From Solimonas variicoloris DSM 15731 (GTDB taxonomy: Bacteria > Pseudomonadota > Gammaproteobacteria > Nevskiales > Nevskiaceae): DNA of 64,000 bases. Below are positions 27,820 through 37,844 of this stretch, piece by piece. The DNA is taken from NCBI RefSeq assembly GCF_000382285.1, contig NZ_KB907938.1, positions 31,029 to 95,028 of the forward strand, in the 5' to 3' direction. The notes under the pieces are model-generated. The model was not told the DNA's origin. It saw nothing but the letters and a program-made list of their open reading frames with translations, and searched no databases. The first letter of the stretch is position 1. Every line of letters starts with the position of its first letter. The translations under genes and the position numbers were made by a program.

Positions 27820-28863
27820 ATGAGCGAATTCCTGACGGCCTATGGCCTGTTCCTTGCCAAGACTGTGACCTGGGTCGCGGCCCTGGCGGTCAGCGGCCTG
27901 TTGCTGGCGATCGTGATCCGCGCCGCGCGCGGCGGATCGGCCGGCGGCGAACGACTCGAGGTGCGTAACCTCAACGAGCGCTACGAGGATCTGGCCGACG
28001 CGATCCGCGATCAGACGTTCAGTGACGCGGAACGCAAGCTGCTGCTCAAGGAGCGCAAGCGCCACGAGCGCGAACGCCGCAAGGCCCGTCCCCAGGCCGA
28101 CGACGGCAAGCCGCGCGTCTACGCGCTGCAGTTCCACGGCGACCTGCAGGCCTCGGCGGTCGACGCACTGCGCGAGGAGATCAGCGCCGTCTTGCAGGTG
28201 GCGCGTCCGGGCCGCGACGAGGTCCTGCTCCGGCTCGACAGCGAAGGCGGCATGGTGCACGGCTATGGCCTCGCGGCCTCCCAGCTGGCGCGCCTGCGCA
28301 GCGCCGGCGTGCACCTGACGGTCGCCGTCGACAAGGTGGCGGCCAGCGGCGGCTACTTGATGGCCTGCGTCGCCGACCGCATCCTCGCCGCACCCTTCGC
28401 GATCGTCGGCTCGATCGGCGTGGTCGCCCAGCTGCCGAACTTCAATCGCCTGCTCAAGCGCCTCGACGTCGACTACGAGCTGCACACGGCCGGCGACTAC
28501 AAGCGCACGCTGACGCTGTTCGGCGAGAACACCGAGGCCGGCCGCGAGAAATTCCGTTCCGAGATCGAGGAAACGCACGCGCTGTTCAAGCGCTTCGTCG
28601 GCGAATACCGTCCCAAGCTCGACATCGCGCGCGTCGCGACCGGCGAGCACTGGTTCGGCAGCCAGGCGCTCGAACTGCAGCTCGTCGACCAGCTGCAGAC
28701 CAGCGACGACTACCTGCTCGCACGGACCCGGGACGCCGAACTCTACGGCCTGCGCTTCCGGCGCCGGCAAGCGCTCGCGCAGCGCCTGTCGGACGGCCTC
28801 GTCAAGCTTGGCCTCGGCCTGCGGCGCAGCGTCGAGGAAACCGCGCTGTCGCAGCGCTATTAG
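27820..28863 (+). CDS. sohB: SohB inner-membrane serine peptidase
   Basis: 347-residue S49-family protease anchored by N-terminal membrane helices (about 10-35). The catalytic dyad of SppA-type enzymes is visible: Ser176 in AASGGYLMA and Lys228 in AGDYKRTLTLF. RLDSEGGMVHGYG forms the oxyanion region. It degrades signal peptides or misfolded envelope proteins in the periplasm. Start ATG 27820. A PEBP-family gene follows 47 bases after the stop. Confidence 0.94.
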   Translation: MSEFLTAYGLFLAKTVTWVAALAVSGLLLAIVIRAARGGSAGGERLEVRNLNERYEDLADAIRDQTFSDAERKLLLKERKRHERERRKARPQADDGKPRVYALQFHGDLQASAVDALREEISAVLQVARPGRDEVLLRLDSEGGMVHGYGLAASQLARLRSAGVHLTVAVDKVAASGGYLMACVADRILAAPFAIVGSIGVVAQLPNFNRLLKRLDVDYELHTAGDYKRTLTLFGENTEAGREKFRSEIEETHALFKRFVGEYRPKLDIARVATGEHWFGSQALELQLVDQLQTSDDYLLARTRDAELYGLRFRRRQALAQRLSDGLVKLGLGLRRSVEETALSQRY

Positions 28864-28910
28864 TGCCCTCACCGGGCCTGAACCGTTCACGCACGATTCG
28901 GAGAAACTGC

Positions 28911-29543
28911 ATGAAGCTGTCCAGCCGCAGCCTGTCCGCCAGCGGTCGCATCCCCGGCCGTTGCGCCTTCGCCGAGAAGGCGCCGTTCGGCCACGTCCGC
29001 CTCGCCCGGAACCGCAGCCCACACCTGCGCTGGAGCGGCGCGCCCGCCAGCACCCAGAGCTTCGTCGTGACCGTCATCGACGCCGACGCGCCGACACGTC
29101 CGGACGACGTCAACCGCGACGGTCGCGTGGTGCCGGCCGCGTTGCCGCGCGCCGAGTTCGTGCACTGGCTGCTCGCCGACCTGCCGCCGTCGCTGAACGA
29201 GCTTGCCGAAGGCGCCTGCAGTCAGGGCGTCGCCGCGCACGGCAAGACGCAGCCGGCCGGGCCGGAAGGTTCGGTGCAGGGGCTCAACGACTACACCGGC
29301 TGGTTCCAGGGCGACGCGGCGATGGAAGGCCGCTACCTCGGCTACGACGGCCCCTGCCCGCCGTGGAACGACGCACGCGTGCATCGGTACACCTTCGAGG
29401 TGCTGGCCCTCGATGTGCCGTCACTCGGACTGGCGCCGGGCTTCAGCCTCGCCGATCTGCGCCGCGCGGCGGACGGACACGTGCTGGCGCGCGCCGCGAT
29501 CGTCGGCCGCTACAGCCTGAACCCGGCGCTGCGCCTGCGCTGA
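28911..29543 (+). CDS. YbhB/YbcL-family (PEBP, Raf kinase inhibitor-like) protein
   Basis: 210-residue cytosolic protein of the phosphatidylethanolamine-binding fold. Recognisable parts are TVIDADAPTR (first ligand-binding loop), FVHWLLADLP and GYDGPCPPWNDARVHRYTFEVLALD with the conserved G-PCPP motif. Bacterial members have no firm biochemical role. ATG 28911 has GGAGA upstream; the open frame to the left belongs to the sohB end. Slightly longer than the ~160-residue E. coli YbhB. Confidence 0.9.
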   Translation: MKLSSRSLSASGRIPGRCAFAEKAPFGHVRLARNRSPHLRWSGAPASTQSFVVTVIDADAPTRPDDVNRDGRVVPAALPRAEFVHWLLADLPPSLNELAEGACSQGVAAHGKTQPAGPEGSVQGLNDYTGWFQGDAAMEGRYLGYDGPCPPWNDARVHRYTFEVLALDVPSLGLAPGFSLADLRRAADGHVLARAAIVGRYSLNPALRLR

Positions 29544-29631
29544 GCCGACGGCCCGACCCCGGAAACTATTGAACGACGCGGCGGTCTTACCGCCGCTGCC
29601 TATCCGCAGCCTGATCCCGAGACTTTCTTCG

Positions 29632-31053
29632 ATGTCAAAAGAATTCGCCGTCAAGCTCATCGCTCCGCTCGCAGTTTCGGCGTCCATCCTCGGCGCCGCC
29701 CTGATGATGTCCTCGGCGCCGCGCTCGGCGCACGCCGACATCCCGGTCACCACCCAGCCGCAGCAGCAGTTGCCCGTCCAGGGCGGCGTGCCCTCGCTGG
29801 CGCCGATGCTCAAGCCGGTGATGCCCGCCGTCGTCAACATCTCCGTGACCGGCGAGGTCGAAGTCCGCAATCCGCTGATGGACGATCCGTTCTTCCGCCG
29901 CTTCTTCGACGTGCCCGACCAGCCGCAGGAGCGCGAGTTCCAGTCGGTCGGCTCCGGCGTCATCGTCGACGCCGCCAAGGGCTATGTCATCACCAACAAC
30001 CACGTCGTCAAGGACGCCAAGGAGATCAAGGTCCGTCTCAACGACGATCGCGAGTTCGAGGCCAAGCTGATCGGCCGCGACGACGGCACCGACGTCGCCG
30101 TGCTGCAGATCAAGGCCGACCAGCTCACGGCGCTGCCGCTCGGCAACTCCGACGCCCTGCAGGTCGGCGACTTCGTCGTCGCCATCGGTTCGCCGTACAA
30201 CCTGCGCCAGACCGTCACCAGCGGCATCGTCTCGGCGCTCGGCCGTACCGGCATCAGCGACGGCCTCGGCGATTTCATCCAGACCGACGCCTCGATCAAC
30301 CCGGGCAACTCCGGCGGCGCGCTCGTCAATCTCAAGGGCGAGCTGGTCGGCGTGCCATCGATGATCTACTCGCAGTCCGGCGGCAACGTCGGCATCGGCT
30401 TCGCGATCCCGGTCAAGCTCGTCAAGAACATCATGACGCAGCTGATCGAGCACGGCTCCGTGGAGCGCGGCCGCATCGGCGTGGTCGGCGGCCAGGAAGT
30501 CACGCCGGAGCTCGCCAAGGCCCTGAACCTGCCGAGCAGCCGCGGCGCCCTGATCGGCCGCGTCGTGCCCGACTCGCCGGCCGCCAAGGCCGGCCTCAAG
30601 GCGGGCGACCTGATCGTCGCCGCCAACGGCAAGGACATCACCGACTTCCCGCAGCTGCGCAGCATCGTCGGTCTGATGCGCGTCGGCGACAAGGTCGACT
30701 TCAAGCTCTACCGCGACGGCAAGCTCAAGAACGTCACCGTCACCATCGGCAAGGACACGCAGCAGACGGTCGCCGTCACCAAGGACGTCTCGCCGCGCCT
30801 GGCCGGCGCCACGTTCGCGGTGGTCGACGACAGCATGCGTGACGAGGACATCGACAGCGGCATCGTCGTGAAGTCGGTGCAGCAAGGCTCGCCGGCGGCC
30901 AAGGCCGGCCTGCGCCCGAACGACGTCATCATCGCCGTCAACCGCCAGCCGGTGACGACGATGGAAGACTTCAACAAGCTGATCGCCGGCAAGGGCCAGC
31001 TGCTGCTGCAGCTGCGCCGCGGTCCGGGCGCGCTGTTCCTTCTTCTGCAGTAA
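29632..31053 (+). CDS. DegQ/DegP-type (Do) periplasmic serine endoprotease
   Basis: 473 residues with an N-terminal signal sequence (about 1-35), a trypsin-like domain and two PDZ domains (about 270-360 and 385-470). The catalytic triad is His124 (NNHVV), Asp154 (GTDVAVLQ) and Ser227 (NPGNSGGA). It degrades or refolds damaged envelope proteins. ATG 29632 gives the signal peptide; a TTG at 29569 is an unlikely alternative. A long terminator hairpin follows directly. No RpoE-type promoter was identified with confidence. Confidence 0.95.
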   Translation: MSKEFAVKLIAPLAVSASILGAALMMSSAPRSAHADIPVTTQPQQQLPVQGGVPSLAPMLKPVMPAVVNISVTGEVEVRNPLMDDPFFRRFFDVPDQPQEREFQSVGSGVIVDAAKGYVITNNHVVKDAKEIKVRLNDDREFEAKLIGRDDGTDVAVLQIKADQLTALPLGNSDALQVGDFVVAIGSPYNLRQTVTSGIVSALGRTGISDGLGDFIQTDASINPGNSGGALVNLKGELVGVPSMIYSQSGGNVGIGFAIPVKLVKNIMTQLIEHGSVERGRIGVVGGQEVTPELAKALNLPSSRGALIGRVVPDSPAAKAGLKAGDLIVAANGKDITDFPQLRSIVGLMRVGDKVDFKLYRDGKLKNVTVTIGKDTQQTVAVTKDVSPRLAGATFAVVDDSMRDEDIDSGIVVKSVQQGSPAAKAGLRPNDVIIAVNRQPVTTMEDFNKLIAGKGQLLLQLRRGPGALFLLLQ

Positions 31054-31077
31054 GCGACACGCCCGCCGTTGCGGGCC

Positions 31078-31121
31078 GGCGGCGGCGCCAGTAGACGATA
31101 TACTGGGCCGCCGCCTTTTTT
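31078..31121 (+). terminator. Terminator of the Do protease gene
   Basis: Long hairpin: outer arms GGCGGCGGC and GCCGCCGCC, an inner CCAGTA/TACTGG stem, then TTTTTT. It ends 11 bases before the start of the zapB-like gene, so that gene and zapA need their own promoter or readthrough. Confidence 0.85.
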
Positions 31122-31131
31122 GTCCGCCGCA

Positions 31132-31326
31132 ATGATTGAATCCGAACTCCAGCAGCTCGAGGATCGCGTGCAGCGCCTGATGGCCGCTTACCGCGAGGCC
31201 CGGCTCGAGCAGAAACGCGCCCTGCAGGAGCGCGACCGCTTGCTGGCACTGAACGCCGAATTGCGTCGCCGCATCGAAGGCATCGTCGAGCGCGTGCGCT
31301 CGCTCGAATCGGAGCAGGAACCATGA
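31132..31326 (+). CDS. Small coiled-coil protein (TIGR02449/ZapB-like) upstream of zapA
   Basis: 64-residue protein that is almost one continuous coiled coil (ESELQQLEDRVQRLM...ERVRSLESE). The TIGR02449 family sits directly before zapA in many gammaproteobacteria and is thought to be ZapB-like, acting in Z-ring assembly. Role inferred from size, shape and position. ATG 31132; its TGA stop overlaps the zapA ATG, so the two are coupled. Confidence 0.85.
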   Translation: MIESELQQLEDRVQRLMAAYREARLEQKRALQERDRLLALNAELRRRIEGIVERVRSLESEQEP

Positions 31327-31643
31327 CTGTCGACAAGGACGCCGCCGAGCCGCTCAGCATCACCGTGCGCATCATGGGCAAGGAGTACGCCGTCGCCTGC
31401 CCGCCCGACGAGCACGAGGCGCTGATCAAGTCCGCCGACTACCTCAACGAGCGCATGACCAGCATCCGCAAGCGCGGCAAGGCGCTCGGCGCCGAGCGCA
31501 TCGCGGTGATGGCAGCACTCAACATCGCGCGCGAGCTGCTCGAGCTCAAGGGCGTCGACGGCGTTGCGCAGGCCGATCCGCAGGCCGTGCAGCGGTTGCG
31601 CCAGCTCGCGCTCGACATCGACTCGACGATGTCGCTCGAGTGA
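31323..31643 (+). CDS. zapA: Cell division protein ZapA
   Basis: 106-residue cytosolic protein that binds FtsZ and bundles filaments at midcell. It has the N-terminal globular part with ITVRIMGKEYAVACPPDE and a C-terminal helix for dimer and tetramer formation (AVMAALNIARELLELK). ATG 31323 overlaps the preceding stop (ATGA). The 6S RNA gene begins 44 bases after its stop, the position conserved across gammaproteobacteria. Confidence 0.94.
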   Translation: MTVDKDAAEPLSITVRIMGKEYAVACPPDEHEALIKSADYLNERMTSIRKRGKALGAERIAVMAALNIARELLELKGVDGVAQADPQAVQRLRQLALDIDSTMSLE

Positions 31644-31674
31644 CGAGCGGTCGAGCCGCACGAAGCACCCGTGA

Positions 31675-31680
31675 TATCCT
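31675..31680 (+). promoter_or_regulatory. -10 element of the 6S RNA gene
   Basis: TATCCT, seven bases before the predicted first base of 6S RNA at 31687. The -35 region is not clear. Confidence 0.5.
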
Positions 31681-31686
31681 TTGCTC

Positions 31687-31870
31687 GTGTCTCCTGCGGT
31701 GTTCGCGAATCGGTTTGGTACCCTTGAGCCTATTTGCAAAACCCCGGGAACCCTAACCACGCCGGGCGTGCAGGCCCACCACGCAGTGGGAAGCCCAATG
31801 GCATGGCGAGGTGCCCACTTGAGACTACGTCTCAAGGTCGAAGACCGATGACGGCACAGGCGGGAGACAC
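31687..31870 (+). ncRNA. ssrS: 6S RNA
   Basis: Regulatory RNA that binds sigma-70 RNA polymerase and represses transcription in stationary phase. Evidence: position between zapA and the 5-FCL gene, the blocks TGTTCGC and CCTTGAGCCTATTTGC that match the E. coli 6S 5' half, and a closing stem of GTGTCTCC (31687-31694) with GGAGACAC (31863-31870). These ends give 184 nt, the E. coli length. A central hairpin CTTGAGAC/GTCTCAAG lies at 31818-31835. The last ~23 bases overlap the annotated start of the 5-FCL gene. Confidence 0.9.
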
Positions 31871-32447
31871 CTATACACGCAAGCAGGCGCTGCGCCGCGA
31901 ACTCCGCGCGCGGCGCCTTCTCGTTTCCGGCGCCTGCAGCCGCCGCGCGTCGCGGCAGGCGGCACGCCACGCGCTGGCGCTGCTGCGTGCGTTGCGCGCG
32001 CGCCGCGTCTGCGTCTACCTCTACTACGGCAGCGAACTGCCGACCGGCAAGCTGATCGCCGTGCTGCGCGGCGCAGGCGTGCGCGTGGCCGTGCCGCGCA
32101 TCCTGGGTCCGGGCCGGATGCGCTTCGAGTGGCTGCGCCATGACGCGGCGCTGCGCCGCAACCGCTACGGCATCGCCGAGCCGGCGCGCCACGGCGCGCG
32201 CGTGCGGCGCGCCGAACTCGACGCCATCATCCTGCCGCTGCTCGGCTTCGATGCGCGCGGGGCCCGGCTCGGCACCGGCGGCGGCTATTACGACCGCTGG
32301 CTCGCGCGCCCGCGCATCGGGCGCCGGCCGTGCTATCTCGGCTACGCTTACGCGATCCAGCAAGTCGACCGTCTCCCGCGCGATCCGTGGGATGTACCGC
32401 TCGACGCCGTGATTACCGAACAGGGAGTGAAATGGCCTATTGGCTGA
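31848..32447 (+). CDS. 5-formyltetrahydrofolate cyclo-ligase
   Basis: 199-residue cytosolic enzyme that converts 5-formyl-THF to 5,10-methenyl-THF with ATP. The signature LLGFDARGARLGTGGGYYDRWLA is intact, and KQALRRELRARR is the normal N terminus. It is encoded directly downstream of 6S RNA, like E. coli ygfA (fau). ATG 31848 lies inside the predicted 3' end of 6S RNA; no later start is convincing. The EVE-protein gene starts 16 bases before its end. Confidence 0.94.
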   Translation: MTAQAGDTYTRKQALRRELRARRLLVSGACSRRASRQAARHALALLRALRARRVCVYLYYGSELPTGKLIAVLRGAGVRVAVPRILGPGRMRFEWLRHDAALRRNRYGIAEPARHGARVRRAELDAIILPLLGFDARGARLGTGGGYYDRWLARPRIGRRPCYLGYAYAIQQVDRLPRDPWDVPLDAVITEQGVKWPIG

Positions 32448-32899
32448 TGAAGTCCGAGCCCGACGTCTTCTCGATCGACGATCTCGCGGCCCGCCCGAAA
32501 CAGACCGAACCGTGGAACGGCGTGCGCAACTATCAGGTGCGCAACATGTTCCGCGACCAGTTCGAGATCGGCGACGAGGCGTTCTTCTATCACTCCAACG
32601 CCAAGGTGCCCGGGATCTACGGCGTGATGAAGGTTGCCTCCAAGGCCTATCCCGATCCGACGCAGTTCGATCCGAAGTCCGAGTACTACGACCCGAAGGC
32701 CACGCCCGAAGCGCCGCGCTGGCTGCTGGTCGACGTGAAGTTCGTGCGCAAGCTGGCTGCGCCGGTGACGCTGGCGACGCTGCGCGCGCATGAGCCCAAC
32801 CTCAAGGGACTCGCCTTGCTGGCGCCCGGTACGCGCCTGTCGGTGGTGCCGGTGCGCCCGACACACTGGCGCTACATCCTCGGCCTCGAAGGCCGCTGA
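32432..32899 (+). CDS. EVE-domain protein
   Basis: 155-residue single-domain protein of the PUA-like EVE family (MAYWLMKSEPDVFSIDDL, WNGVRNYQVRNMFRDQFEIGDEAFFYHSN, RPTHWRYILGL). EVE domains bind modified bases in DNA or RNA; the cellular role of the bacterial stand-alone form is not settled. ATG 32432 has GGGAG upstream and overlaps the end of the 5-FCL gene by 16 bases, so the pair is probably cotranscribed. Confidence 0.93.
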   Translation: MAYWLMKSEPDVFSIDDLAARPKQTEPWNGVRNYQVRNMFRDQFEIGDEAFFYHSNAKVPGIYGVMKVASKAYPDPTQFDPKSEYYDPKATPEAPRWLLVDVKFVRKLAAPVTLATLRAHEPNLKGLALLAPGTRLSVVPVRPTHWRYILGLEGR

Positions 32900-32973
32900 G
32901 CACACTGCGCTCGGCGCCCGTCGCGCGAATCGATGCGCCGTCGCGCGAGCGCGGCGAACGCCCTGGCGGCGGC

Positions 32974-34536
32974 TCAGGCGGTGCCGAGGAACAGCTCGTA
33001 CGCCGGATTGCCGGTCTCGTCGGCGTATTCGTAGCCGAGCGCGTCGAACACGCGCCGGCACTCGGCCCATTCCTTCTTCGGCACCTGCAGGCCGCACAGC
33101 ACGCGGCCGTAGGCGGCGCCGTGGTTGCGGTAGTGGAACAGCGAGATGTTCCAGCGCGCGCCGATCGCCTGCAGGAAATCGGCGAGCGCGCCCGGACGCT
33201 CTGGGAACTCGAAGCGGAACAGGCGCTCGTGGGCCAGGCCCGGCGCGCGGCCGCCGACCATGAAGCGCACGTGGTCCTTGGCCATCTCGTCGCCGCGCAG
33301 GTCGAGCACCGGATAACCCTGCTCGCGCAGGCCGGCGACCAGCATGTCGAGCTCCTCGCTGCCACCGGCCAGCTTGAGGCCGACGAACACGTGCGCGGGG
33401 CTGCCCTGCGCGTAGCGGTAGTTGAACTCGGTGACCGGACGGCGGCCGATGTGGCGCATGAACTGCCGATACGCGCCCGGACGCTCTGGCAGCGTCACCG
33501 CCAGCAGCGCCTCGGCGTCGTCGCCGAGCTCGGCGCGTTCGGCGATGTGGCGCAGACGGTCGAAGTTGACGTTGGCGCCGGAAATGATCGCCGCCAGCGT
33601 CTGGCCGCGCACGCCATGTTCGTTGACCCAGCGCTTGAGACCGGCGACCGCGAGCGCCCCGGACGGCTCGGGCAGCGCGCGCTTGTCGTAGAAGATGTCG
33701 CGGGTCGCGGCGCAGATCTCGTCGACGCTGACCAGCACCGTGTCGTCGACCAGATGCCGGGCGACGCGGAAGGTCTCCTCGCCGATCTGCCGCACGGCGA
33801 CGCCGTCGGCGAACAAGCCGACCTGCGGCAGCACGACGCGACGCCCGGCCTTCATCGCCGAGGCGAAGCAGGTCGAGTCGTCGGGCTCGACGGCGATCAC
33901 CTTGACGCGCGGATTGGCCGACTTGATGGCGGCGGCGACGCCGGCGATCAGGCCGCCGCCGCCGACCGGCACGAACACCGCGTCGAGATTGCCGCACTGC
34001 TGCAGCAGCTCGCGGCCGATCGTGCCCTGGCCGGCGATCACGTCCGGATCGTCGTAGGGATGGATCATGGTCCAGCCCTTTTCGACCACCAGCTGCTCGG
34101 CATGCGCACGCGCGTCGTCGAAGCCGTCGCCGTGCAGGATCGCCTTGCCGCCGAGCTCGCGCACCGATTCGACTTTCAGCGCCGGCGTCGTGCGCGGCAT
34201 GACGATGTGCGCCGGAATGCCGAGCTTGCGCGCCGCCAGCGCGACGCCCTGCGCGTGGTTGCCGGCGGAAGCGGTGACCACGCCGCGGGCGCGCTGCTCG
34301 GGCGCCAGGCGCGCGATCTTGTTGTAGGCGCCGCGCAGCTTGAACGAGTAGACGGATTGCTGGTCCTCGCGCTTGAACAGGACGCGGTTGCCGAGCCGTT
34401 GCGACAGCTTGCCCGCGTCCTCCAGCGCCGAGACCACGGCGACGTCGTAGACGCGCGCACTTTCGATGCGCGCACGGTATTGCTCGAGCAGCTTGCGAAT
34501 ATCCGCGCTGCCGGCAGGGCGTTTTGGGGAGCTCAC
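32974..34536 (-). CDS. ilvA: Biosynthetic threonine ammonia-lyase (threonine dehydratase)
   Basis: 520-residue PLP enzyme that turns threonine into 2-oxobutyrate, the first step of isoleucine synthesis. PLP Lys66 is in SVYSFKLRGAYNK, the phosphate loop is VGGGGLIAG, and two C-terminal ACT-like regulatory domains (about 335-420 and 430-515) predict feedback inhibition by isoleucine. GTG start at 34536. Divergent from proC across ~87 bp. Confidence 0.96.
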   Translation of the reverse strand: MSSPKRPAGSADIRKLLEQYRARIESARVYDVAVVSALEDAGKLSQRLGNRVLFKREDQQSVYSFKLRGAYNKIARLAPEQRARGVVTASAGNHAQGVALAARKLGIPAHIVMPRTTPALKVESVRELGGKAILHGDGFDDARAHAEQLVVEKGWTMIHPYDDPDVIAGQGTIGRELLQQCGNLDAVFVPVGGGGLIAGVAAAIKSANPRVKVIAVEPDDSTCFASAMKAGRRVVLPQVGLFADGVAVRQIGEETFRVARHLVDDTVLVSVDEICAATRDIFYDKRALPEPSGALAVAGLKRWVNEHGVRGQTLAAIISGANVNFDRLRHIAERAELGDDAEALLAVTLPERPGAYRQFMRHIGRRPVTEFNYRYAQGSPAHVFVGLKLAGGSEELDMLVAGLREQGYPVLDLRGDEMAKDHVRFMVGGRAPGLAHERLFRFEFPERPGALADFLQAIGARWNISLFHYRNHGAAYGRVLCGLQVPKKEWAECRRVFDALGYEYADETGNPAYELFLGTA

Positions 34537-34623
34537 GTCACATCGTGTCAGGGGGCGGTATCGCCTATGATACCGCGCACTCTGCCCCGGGCAGGTCCGA
34601 ACCGGATACGCAACAGGATTTCA

Positions 34624-35451
34624 ATGTCAGCGCAAATCGCCTTCATCGGTGGCGGCAACATGGCGGCCAGCCTGATCGGCGGCCTGCTCAAGGCCGGCCA
34701 TCCGCCGGCGCGGCTGGCGGTCGCCGAGCCGCTCGCCGAGCGTGCGCGCTGGCTGAAGGACAGCTACGGCATTCGCGTCGCCGCCGCCGCCGGCGAGATC
34801 GCGCCGAGCGCGGACGTCGTGGTGCTGGCCGTCAAGCCGCAGCAGATGCGCGAGGCGCTCGCCGGCCTGCGCCTGCAGGCCGGCTGCGTGGTCGTGTCGA
34901 TCGCCGCCGGCATCCAGCTCGCGTCGCTGGCGCGCTGGCTCGGCGACGAGGTGCACCTGATCCGCACAATGCCGAACACGCCGGCGCTGCTCGGTGCCGG
35001 CATTTCCGGCCTCTACGCGCCGCCGTCGGTGCCGCCGCAGGCGCGCCAGCTCGCCGAGTACGTGCTCGGCGCCGCCGGCACCTGCGTGTGGATCGCCTCC
35101 GAAGACCTGATCGACGCCGTCACCGCGGTGTCCGGTTCCGGGCCGGCGTATTTCTTCCTGCTCACCGAGGTGATGCGCGAGGCCGGCGTCAGGCTCGGAC
35201 TCGACGCCGACGTCGCCGCCCGGCTGGCGCTGCAGACTTTCATCGGCACCGCCAAGATGGCCGAGGACGGCGCCGCGCGCGGCATCGACGTCGCGCAGCT
35301 GCGCGCCAACGTCACCTCGAAGGGCGGCACCACCGAGGCCGCCGTCCGCCATCTTGAAAACGCCGGCCTGCGCGCCATCTTTGCCGACGCGCTGCAGGCG
35401 GCCGCCGAACGCGGCCGCGAACTCGGCGCATTGCTCGCCAAGGAGTCCTGA
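34624..35451 (+). CDS. proC: Pyrroline-5-carboxylate reductase
   Basis: 275-residue NADPH enzyme for the last step of proline synthesis. Rossmann motif IAFIGGGNMAASLIGGLL at the start, VKPQQM and IRTMPNTPALLGAG in the middle, and the C-terminal SGSGPAYFFLLTE and TSKGGTTEAAV substrate-binding blocks. ATG 34624 with AGGA upstream. Its stop overlaps the yggT start. The yggS gene that often precedes it is not here; ilvA is in its place. Confidence 0.96.
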   Translation: MSAQIAFIGGGNMAASLIGGLLKAGHPPARLAVAEPLAERARWLKDSYGIRVAAAAGEIAPSADVVVLAVKPQQMREALAGLRLQAGCVVVSIAAGIQLASLARWLGDEVHLIRTMPNTPALLGAGISGLYAPPSVPPQARQLAEYVLGAAGTCVWIASEDLIDAVTAVSGSGPAYFFLLTEVMREAGVRLGLDADVAARLALQTFIGTAKMAEDGAARGIDVAQLRANVTSKGGTTEAAVRHLENAGLRAIFADALQAAAERGRELGALLAKES

Positions 35452-36008
35452 TGGGCGCCAACGCCGCCAACGCCTTGCTGTTCCTGGTCACCACGCTGTT
35501 CGATCTGGCGCTGTGGATCTATCTGCTGCGCGTGCTGCTGCAATGGTCGCGCGCGGACTTCTACAACCCGATCTCGCAGGCGATCTGGAAGGCGACGCGC
35601 TATCCGAACGACTGGCTGCGGCCGTACCTGCCGACGGTGCGCAACATCAATCTCGCCGCGGCTCTGACGCTGGCCGTGCTGGCCGTCATCTACATCTACG
35701 TGGTCATCGGCGTGCTCGGCTTCTCGCTCGGCCCGGCTTCGGTGCTGTGGTACGCAGCGCTCAAGCTGGTAGTGCTGACCGTCAATCTCTATACCTTCAC
35801 GATCTTCGTGCAGGCGATCCTGTCCTGGCTCGGCCCCGGCGTGAACAATCCGGCCAGCAACATCCTGTGGAGCCTCAACGAGCCGCTGCTGCGGCCGGTG
35901 CGCCGCTTCCTGCCGCCGATGTCCGGGCTCGACCTCTCGCCGCTGGTCGTCATTCTCCTGCTGCAGGTGCTGAACCGCCTGCTGCCGCTGCCGGGCGCAT
36001 TCCGCTAG
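35451..36008 (+). CDS. yggT: YggT-family membrane protein
   Basis: 185-residue inner-membrane protein with two YggT units, each with a pair of helices (about 5-30 with 60-90, and 100-125 with 150-175) and the conserved loop P-x-D-W/N-P-x-R-x-x-LP seen as [14 protein letters not shown]. Function unknown; linked to osmotic stress and potassium in E. coli. Starts in TGATG overlap with the proC stop, so it is coupled to proC. Confidence 0.9.
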   Translation: MGANAANALLFLVTTLFDLALWIYLLRVLLQWSRADFYNPISQAIWKATRYPNDWLRPYLPTVRNINLAAALTLAVLAVIYIYVVIGVLGFSLGPASVLWYAALKLVVLTVNLYTFTIFVQAILSWLGPGVNNPASNILWSLNEPLLRPVRRFLPPMSGLDLSPLVVILLLQVLNRLLPLPGAFR

Positions 36009-36036
36009 TGCCTGCCGCGAAGGCATCCAGCCGTCG

Positions 36037-37199
<1,163 letters not shown>

Positions 37200-37203
<4 letters not shown>

Positions 37204-37817
37204 ACCTGCGTCCCGATCTCGAACCGATCGTCGACTGGATCCGGCCCGGCTCGCGCATCCTCGATCTCGGCTGCGGCGACGGCGTACTGCTGCGGCATCT
37301 GGCCAAGACGCGGCAGGTCCGCGGCTACGGGCTGGAGATCGATCCGCGCAACGTCACGCGCTGCGTCGCCACCGGCATCAACGTGATCCAGGCCGACATC
37401 GACGAAGGCCTGCGCGACTTCGAGTCGGCGTCGTTCGACCATGTGGTGATGACGCAGGCGCTGCAGGCGCTGCAGCGGCCGGATGAAGCGATCGCCGAGA
37501 TCCTGCGCGTCGGCAAGACCGGCATCGTCACGTTTCCGAACTTCGGCCATTGGCGCGTGCGCCTGGCGCTGGCGCGCGGCCGCATGCCGGTAACGCCGAT
37601 GCTGCCGTCGCGCTGGTACGACACGCCGAACATCCATCTGTGCACCGTCGACGATTTCGAGGCGCTGTGCGCCGAGCGCGGCTGGAAGATCCTCGCCCGC
37701 CGCCTGCTCGACCACACGCACCACGAAGGGCTCGCCCACCGCCTGGCGCCGAACCTGTTCACCGAGGTCGCGATGTACCTGCTCGAAGCGCCGCGCGTGA
37801 CCGGCTTCGCGACCTGA
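37200..37817 (+). CDS. metW: Methionine biosynthesis protein MetW
   Basis: 205-residue SAM-methyltransferase-like protein ([15 protein letters not shown] motif I at ~20-34; [14 protein letters not shown] and [13 protein letters not shown] are MetW signatures). MetW is needed together with MetX in several proteobacteria, where it forms a complex with and activates the acyltransferase. ATGA overlap with metX supports that pairing. Faces the acyltransferase gene convergently. Confidence 0.95.
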
Positions 37818-37844
37818 TCGCGAGCGCCGCGCGCAAGCCCGGCT

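Noticed and set aside
29569..29631. TTG start for the Do protease
   Set aside because: It would put 21 residues before a normal signal peptide that begins at ATG 29632.
36009..36036. SAM riboswitch before metX
   Set aside because: Only 28 bases separate yggT and metX, too short for any known SAM riboswitch.
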